A stretch of DNA of 64,000 nt from Plectrocnemia conspersa (lineage: Eukaryota > Arthropoda > Insecta > Trichoptera > Polycentropodidae). The position numbers and the translations under genes are program-made. Below, in pieces: positions 57,819-64,000 of this stretch. The notes under the pieces are model-generated. The model did no database searches. It saw only the letters and a list, made by a program, of their open reading frames with translations, and was not told the DNA's origin. The stretch is taken from the NCBI GenBank assembly GCA_009617715.1, contig VTFK01000453.1, forward strand, positions 62,001-126,000, given 5' to 3'. The number at the start of each line of letters is the position of its first letter. The first letter of the stretch is position 1.

Positions 57819-58681
57819 CAGGACTGGGCCGAGGGGCAGGCTGCACAGGCGGTCACATGGGGGACGCCAAAAAATCAAAATAGGTGCGTAACATTTTCTT
57901 TAAAATATTTCAAACAATGTTGCCAAAAATATCTGTAATTGCTTGATGAGCGTACATGCAATCACGTGCACACGACAGAGACCACTAAAAATTGGAGCTC
58001 ATTCTAAACTATTTCGTAGAGCTAGCAAATGATATTTGAAAATAACCTTTATTTATTTAAATTTATTTTTTTAGATTGAACTTACTTATAAATTATTTTT
58101 GACAACGTTTTAATTGCATTGGGGTTTTAAAAACGCCATTTTTGTTAATGTTTAAACCTGAAAAATTATATTCTAATATTTTTTATAAATATATATTTAA
58201 TGATATTTTTTTAATATTAGCATAGAAAAGGGTTAAATATATTTTTTAGTTCCCCTTAAGTAGAGGGACTCGATAATAATATATTGTTGACCATATATTT
58301 TAATCTCTGCACTTCGGTGCTCTTTTATGCACACTTTGGTTAGCTACTATAATATTCTTTGTTCTGTGGTTACCATACAGTTGTTTTCGCCTCGGTTTAT
58401 AAACGTTGTTCTACTATTTTTTGGGTCTTAAATGCGTTAATTTATTAAATAATTATCGTAAAATTAACTACCACTATGTAATTATTTTGATTTATATTTC
58501 AAAATGTTTTAGTTATTTTTAATTACTATACATTTTAGAACTATTTGCGAAAGATAATTGACAATTGGTAAATGATATTTGAATGTATATAAGCTTATGT
58601 TTTAAATATAAAGTGTTGTAAATATGTGGAGGGGCAACTTAGTTTTTGCCTGGGGTGCTAAATAAGATAGGACCGGCCCTG
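57819..58681. mobile_element. Non-autonomous hAT element, 863 bp
   Basis: The left end is CAGGACTGGGCCGAGGGGCA. The right end read in reverse is CAGGGCCGGTCCTATC. Flanks GCTACTAC and ATTACTAC match at 6 of 8 positions, an aged 8-bp duplication. The CAGGG-C-GG-CC ends resemble a widespread hAT terminus. The interior is AT-rich with no transposase. Confidence 0.65.
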
Positions 58682-58689
58682 ATTACTAC

Positions 58690-60636
58690 TTAATTTCATA
58701 ATTTTGATTTCCAATTAATTACAAATTACTGCTTTGTATATTGTATTTAAATATGAGTTTTTCTTGTATGTGTTTATAATATAGATAAAATATTCCAAAT
58801 CCATTGTCATTTTAATAGAATAGCCATAGATTATTCTATTGTTCACCACTGTTTATAAAACAACATAGTATTAAAAAGTAGATATATCATTGAATAGCAT
58901 TTTATGATAGTATCAATTTTATTCATCACAATAAGTTTCATAGCGAAAGCTTTCTTTCAATCTAAATTATTGAGTGTCAATAATAAGTATTATAATATTT
59001 TTTGTGCATTGATAGATGAATGATTTGTTTATTGTTCGAATATTTTATGTTGGCGACAATGACAAGCGGTACAGTAAGTTCGCAATCGCGATCAATGTAA
59101 GAGGAAAGTAAAAAGATGATCATCGTGACCTCTTTGTAGTGAGACTGAAATGGTGGCGTATGTACATACATATATACTTATATTTATGTAATTTGCCGAT
59201 TCTATATGGCGGTCGTTTTTATAGGAAAGCATACATGATGCTTGAGAAAGAAGCTATAGCTTAATTTAACCCACTCATAAAATTTCTTCCAATCGGCCAC
59301 CCATATACTGTTCATTATAATATAAATTAGAACACCAAAGGCTGAAGATAAAAAATATCAAATTTCTTTACACGAATCAGAACTTAATTAGCGTTCCATA
59401 TATAAATAAATCGTGTTCAATACCATCGAAAAGTTTTCTTTTTTTGTAGTGCATATTCTCATTCTGAATCGTCGAGCATGGAACTTTTTTTCAATGAGAT
59501 CTGCGTCTATTATTTTGGCTAAAAGTGGAACGCGCGTCGAACATTAGCATTATTTTTTTGTTATTGTAAACACACATAATTGATCAATTATTATATGGAA
59601 TTTTTGTGCGTTGTTCAGTGAAAGCTATTCATCGCGATAGCACGCGCGCTGAAAATAATTTCGTAACGAACTGACCGTGAAACGTTGGAGAGAAAGAGAC
59701 AGAGAAAGAAAACATGGAAAAATTCGTACCAAGTCCACGAACGTCTATTTATCTATCCATCCACCGAGTGGAAATTATGACAGGCACGTCTTTGATAATG
59801 TTTGCGATAACATGATGCTCAGAAAGTAAATAAATTGACTGCAAATATCCATTTTAATCAAAAGTAAATAATGGGAATATATTTTTAATCAGGATGAAAT
59901 TATGTTCGTCGCGTTGACAATAAACTAATCATTTTCGAACACGTCTTAAAACATGATAATGTTTGCAGATTGTTAACATGATGTCTCAGAATATAACAGA
60001 AACTAAATAAATTAGTAAATATTAATTTTAAACGACATTTTTTTTAATTAATATTTCCTAATTAGTTTTATTTTCATTAGGTTCGGTTTGGATTAGAATA
60101 GCAATTGGACGTTTCGCAACTGTTACAGTAAAAAATATAATTTAATACTTATTTTTTGAATATTTTATTGCACAAATATTTCGTTCTAGTGCACACTATA
60201 AAAGTTTTGTGCAATTTAATATTTTTATTAAACATTACTATATTTATTTTATGTTTATTTTTGAGAATAGTTTTTATGAAACAAAGTATTTATTTAGATT
60301 AACATATCTCTTAAAATAATTTCCTTGTTTAATCGAGCCCATTCTTTTGTATTCGATTCGATTCTATTTAGGTACGAGTGTATTCGAATTATGCAACGGG
60401 AATATTGTGTGCTTATGGTGATTTTTGTCTTCCGGTTATATATTGTTTCCCGTGACCGTTTTGCAACAAAAAAATATTCTTTCAATGCACCGGAGAAAAG
60501 TTTCTTGTTATTTATGTGAAACCCTTTTTTTCTAGACGTAACGATGGCTGTTGTGTCTTTTACATTTTATTATCCAATTCATCCTATTGATAAATGATCA
60601 TCCTTAGTAACAGTAATTAAGGCGCGAGTTTTAAGA
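58690..60636. other. Non-coding region
   Basis: No exon is supported. A somewhat GC-richer patch lies at about 59,440-59,780. A weak partial match to the 2.8 kb foldback inner arm may exist at about 60,080-60,130. Confidence 0.4.
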
Positions 60637-61425
60637 ATGAGAATACCCATAGAACTATTGCATAAAATTGTTAAAAACATGAAGAATGATTTAGAAAAAA
60701 ATATATTCTGTTCTGAATCGTTTCTAGACATTAGCCAGGAATTTGATAAGGTGTGGCATGAGGGTCTGCTTTATAAATTAAAATTGTATCACAATTTCTT
60801 AAAGTATAGAAATCGTATATAAAAGGCAAATATTTCCATGTAAGGGTTAACGAGGAATATACGAACTTAAATGAGAGCAATAAGGAGTGCCACAGGGTAG
60901 TGTACTAGGACCATTACTTTATTTACTATTTTCTGCTGATCCCCAAAGAAGAAGACGAACGACAATTGCGACACTTGCGAACGACACAACTGTAATGTAC
61001 TCGCATATAAACCCATCAAAAGCGACAATGAATCTTCAGAGGAACCTTGACAAAATAGAAAAATGGTTAAAAAAGTAGAAGATCAAGGCAAACGAGTTGA
61101 AATTGACACAAATTGCTAAAAAAATATGCTCGCAAGTGTTTTTAAATGGCCATCCCTTCCATCAAAGAGAATAAGTAGAGACTTGGGACTGCATTTGAAT
61201 AGAAGGCTAGCAATCAAATTTCGTCAGATGTACTACATGGTGAATATTAAATCAAAGAATACAGTGAAAAATAAAATCGTAAGCAGTTATATAGCATATA
61301 GGAAAAGACTGGAGTCATATACAAATATACTGGTGATTGGATTACTAGACTGCAAATCTAATAATACTCAACGACTAAAACGTTTCAAACCATCTGACAT
61401 ACCAAAGAAACACACAAACTTTTAG
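60637..61425 (+). pseudogene. Degenerate jockey-like reverse transcriptase
   Basis: Three pieces of a LINE ORF2 appear in order. At 60,637-60,822 a block with FLDISQEFDKVWHEGLLYKL holds the first catalytic Asp motif (F-D-isqaFDkVWh). At 60,887-61,078 PQGSVLGPLLYLLF is followed by IATLANDTTV, where the second catalytic site F/YADDT has become LANDT, losing an Asp. At 61,126-61,425 there is ISRDLGLHLNRRLA (the K-x-LG region). Frameshifts separate them. It is inactive. It is unlike the AT-rich element at 16-18 kb and closer to jockey (the 'IATLADDT' form). Confidence 0.8.
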
Positions 61426-61439
61426 ACCATACAAATTAA

Positions 61440-62580
61440 TTTAGAAAATATATTCTATACTTCTCTTTATAAAGAGATGCATCCAACGGGTTGTTTCTCT
61501 ACATGCCAACATGTTAAAAAAATTAACTGATGGATTGTAAACAAAAAAAGTAATAATAAAAAAACTAACGCCTACGTTTTGTGCAAGCTCACGAATTTGT
61601 GTATGTTTCTGATGCAGCTAACGCCTTCGATTGCTCGTTATCAGCTGAAGAAGAATGACCCTCATGACCCTCTTAATATTCAAGGCTTTCGTCTCTAAAT
61701 GCCATTGATATACCTACAATACATATATGTAGATACATACATCATATTATATTGCAAATATTCTAAAATTTTAAGCAGGCTTATGGTTTATACTTCCGTA
61801 TCGTGATTTGCACGATATTAAAACGATCAAAATAGTATTATTTAATATATGCAAGATGTCCATCAGCTCGCTTTCATAACATATTCAGTTTCGACATAAC
61901 ATGTCATACAAATTATCATGTGTTCGCACACATGTGCGCATGCGCGTATCTCCAATGTTATTTCATCCGACGGCGGTCGCTCCGGGCGTCACCCACACAA
62001 TAGAAACGCGATCAGCTCGGTCATAGCCGATCAGAGAAAGAACAGAGAAAGTTTACATATTTCACCTAGATTTGCATACTTTTTAAAGGTACGTGATTAC
62101 GGCGACCGGCGCTCTCGTGAACCAATCCGATTATGCTCTCGCGATTCGTTGGCTTTCATCCAGGGCTGATTTCTTTATTGTTTTTCGCTACGTTTCTAAA
62201 GAAAAAGAAAATCGTATGACCATTTCATTGCCACGCTAGCCAGACGTCTGTCCACTCGTTTGACAGTCTACGCTTTGCGCTCTCGCTATTGATTATTGTT
62301 TCGATTCTGACCGTAACAGATAAGTCTTACACGCATGCTGCTGTAAGAGACACCTATCAATTTAACTAAATGATCAGTGTCGGTGCATCCATAGGTGTAC
62401 AAGCTGTAGGGGCGAAGCTTCCTCTGTTTTATCTCTCTAATTCAGTAAATATAAACATGTAGAAAATGTTTAAAAAGCGTTCACAAAAGCTAAATATAAT
62501 ACAAAAAACAGTTCCCAGTTAAATATGTGTGAATGATGAACACATTAATTTGTATTGCCACAAATATAAAGTACTTTTCT
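61440..62580. other. Non-coding region with CpG-rich island
   Basis: The part at about 61,920-62,270 is GC- and CpG-richer and could be a promoter or enhancer of a gene beyond the window. No splice-supported exon was found. Confidence 0.35.
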
Positions 62581-62660
62581 TAGTGGCGTAACCAAGGAAG
62601 GGCTGACTGCCCCGAGTGGCACATACTTGGGGGTGGCATTTTTGCGATGGAAGGACCCTT
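62581..62660. repeat. Possible DNA-transposon terminus fragment
   Basis: AGTGGCGTAACCAAGGAAGG, followed by a G/C-rich stretch (gccccgagtggcac), resembles the terminal sequence of a common animal DNA transposon group. A matching opposite end was not found. Confidence 0.35.
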
Positions 62661-63288
62661 AATGTAGTGTGGTTCTTAATCTAAATGCGCTAAAAATATA
62701 TATCCACGAATAGCTAAGAGATATGTTGAATATGTGAAAACTATATGATAATTTTATTAGCCTCTATAGATAAAAATATTTTTGGTCGGCCCAATTTAGC
62801 CAGTTTCTTAGAATCGGTAAAAGTCGAAGATACACCAGATGTTTCTGATTGTTTGTTCGAGTCGAGCGCGTGCTAAAATAATTAAATGTCATTAAACTTG
62901 AAAACTGTTTTTTATATATTTTTATTACATATTTTATTATAAGCATATAGCAGCATAGCTGGGGGTGCTGGTTAAAAAGAAACGCCTGCCCGGATTTTTT
63001 TGGCATATTGTAGTCATGCATAGGGTAACAAATTTTTAGGAAGGTCAGATTTTGTATTAGATATTGTGGGGGGGGAGGGAGGCAAATTTTTTATAACAAA
63101 TCAAACCATAATGACATACATACAGATACAATACATCAACTCTAACATACTCTCATATACATACGAATTCACACATATAGCTCTTTAACAGACATATTAA
63201 AGATTCACACAAAATACTAAACTACAAATAAATATTATAAAAAAATTATGGTGTACACCTAAAATAGATGAGCATCATCCCATATATT

Positions 63289-63318
63289 TTTTTCGGCTTC
63301 TCAGAGCTATCGCCGAAA
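63289..63318. repeat. 8-bp hairpin TTTTCGGC/GCCGAAAA
   Basis: Perfect 8-bp arms flank a 14-nt loop. Unknown role. Confidence 0.5.
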
Positions 63319-63644
63319 ACATCATTGTGTTTGGCAAGATTGTGTTCTTAGGTGTTCTTAAGCGCTGATGTTTTGACCACAGCGGTCAAGAATAAGGGAC
63401 GCGATCGCGACTCTGTATGGTACTCTAAAGCTCACACCCAAAAAAAATCACCGATCTTTGATGAGTTGTCAAAAATGCAATGAATTGTATCCCAACACTT
63501 CTAACAAAAAGACACTATGGTGCAAATACGGATACGTCCCGTACTCCCTCTTATAGAGATATGTTCTCTACAAAAAAAGAGTATCCAAATGTAAATCTTA
63601 TATTTTTTTTTAATATATTATTAAAAATATATTTTTGAATAATC

Positions 63645-63708
63645 AATGTCCGTAAAATCCTGTCCGCAAAAAGTTCCTGTCCGCAAAATTCGTGTCTGGA
63701 AAAATCCT
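63645..63708. repeat. Short tandem repeat, about 16-bp unit, four copies
   Basis: Units begin TGTCCGTAAAAT, TGTCCGCAAAAAG, TGTCCGCAAAAT and TGTCTGGAAAAAT, each 15-17 bp with a TCC-type end. Confidence 0.65.
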
Positions 63709-63759
63709 TGCACCGGATTTAACAGATGAAAACCACTTTCTTTTTCACGTTGCAAGTCT

Positions 63760-63915
63760 GTTAAATGATGGTTTATAGCAGCATATAATTTCACTGGCAC
63801 CCATCAGAAAAATTATATTTTCACTTGCAAAAATATATATCTACCGGTGAAAATGTTTTCTAATATTATTTTACTGAAATGCTAATGAAAATATATTTTC
63901 ACTAGTTATTCTCAT
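63760..63915 (-). repeat. Partial copy of the foldback element outer arm
   Basis: In reverse complement it matches 2436-2545: ATTTTCACCGGTAGATATAT, then an AGTGAAAATATAAT block and AGTGAAATTATATGCTGCT. The other arm lies outside the window or is absent. Confidence 0.65.
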
Positions 63916-64000
63916 TCACTTTCATACATATATAGTATATACATACTATATAAACATACACATGTATGGGTCACACCTGCAAACTGAGATGAGTTATCGA

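Noticed and set aside
60080..60130. Partial copy of the foldback inner arm
   Set aside because: Only short words match (GGTTCGG, TTTCGCAACTGT); too weak to call as a repeat copy.
1..64000. tRNA genes, CRISPR arrays, operons or phage-like genes
   Set aside because: No cloverleaf with a T-loop GGTTCGA-type box and no spaced repeat array were seen; gene structure is eukaryotic throughout.

Overview
This is a fragment of a nuclear insect genome. It is AT-rich, with spliced genes (GT-AG introns, several of 55-90 bp), AATAAA signals after the stop codons and no prokaryote-style gene packing. About a third of it shows identifiable transposon sequence. The order cannot be fixed from sequence alone. 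The ribosomal protein L7A is insect-like, and ARL16 plus a C2H2 zinc-finger gene are ordinary animal genes. Most long stretches (about 3.6-14.8, 18.4-28.6, 32-35, 49.3-52 and 58.7-60.6 kb) are non-coding and AT-rich, with only small islands of higher GC.

Layout. 0-3.6 kb: LINE 3' ends, a mariner remnant, a ~1 kb foldback element and a strong hairpin. 3.6-14.8 kb: non-coding. 14.8-18.4 kb: a GC-rich island and a 5'-truncated, very AT-rich non-LTR retrotransposon. 18.4-28.6 kb: non-coding. 28.6-32.0 kb: a diverged tandem duplication, then a hAT transposon with perfect 8-bp target-site duplications. 35.4-36.5 kb: repeats and a second, eroded copy of the 16-18 kb retrotransposon. 36.57-38.35 kb (+): the last two exons of a coiled-coil gene. 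41.6-42.2 kb (-): ARL16, two exons. 43.2-46.2 kb (-): a five-exon gene for a 12-finger C2H2 protein. Its third intron holds a short gag-protease retroelement flanked by INVERTED LTR sequence. 46.5-49.25 kb: nested elements (a hAT inside a minus-strand LINE fragment, possible piggyBac-like ends). 52.1-55.8 kb (+): RpL7A, seven coding exons, hosting three intronic box C/D snoRNAs (two U36-type, one U24-type) and a TA-flanked MITE. 56-64 kb: two non-autonomous hAT elements, LINE 3' fragments, a degenerate jockey-like reverse transcriptase and repeat pieces.

How it works together. The clearest functional unit is RpL7A with its snoRNAs: one transcript supplies a 60S protein and guides for rRNA 2'-O-methylation, as in vertebrate RPL7A. 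The two U36-type guides carry 12-13 nt of perfect complementarity to the conserved 18S segment TTAAAAAGCTC. RpL7A exon 2 also contains one extra base in an A-run, which breaks the frame as assembled; the rest of the gene is intact, so an assembly error is most likely. I found no prokaryotic system, CRISPR array or tRNA. The most unusual structure is the inverted-LTR gag-protease insertion at 44,489-45,792.
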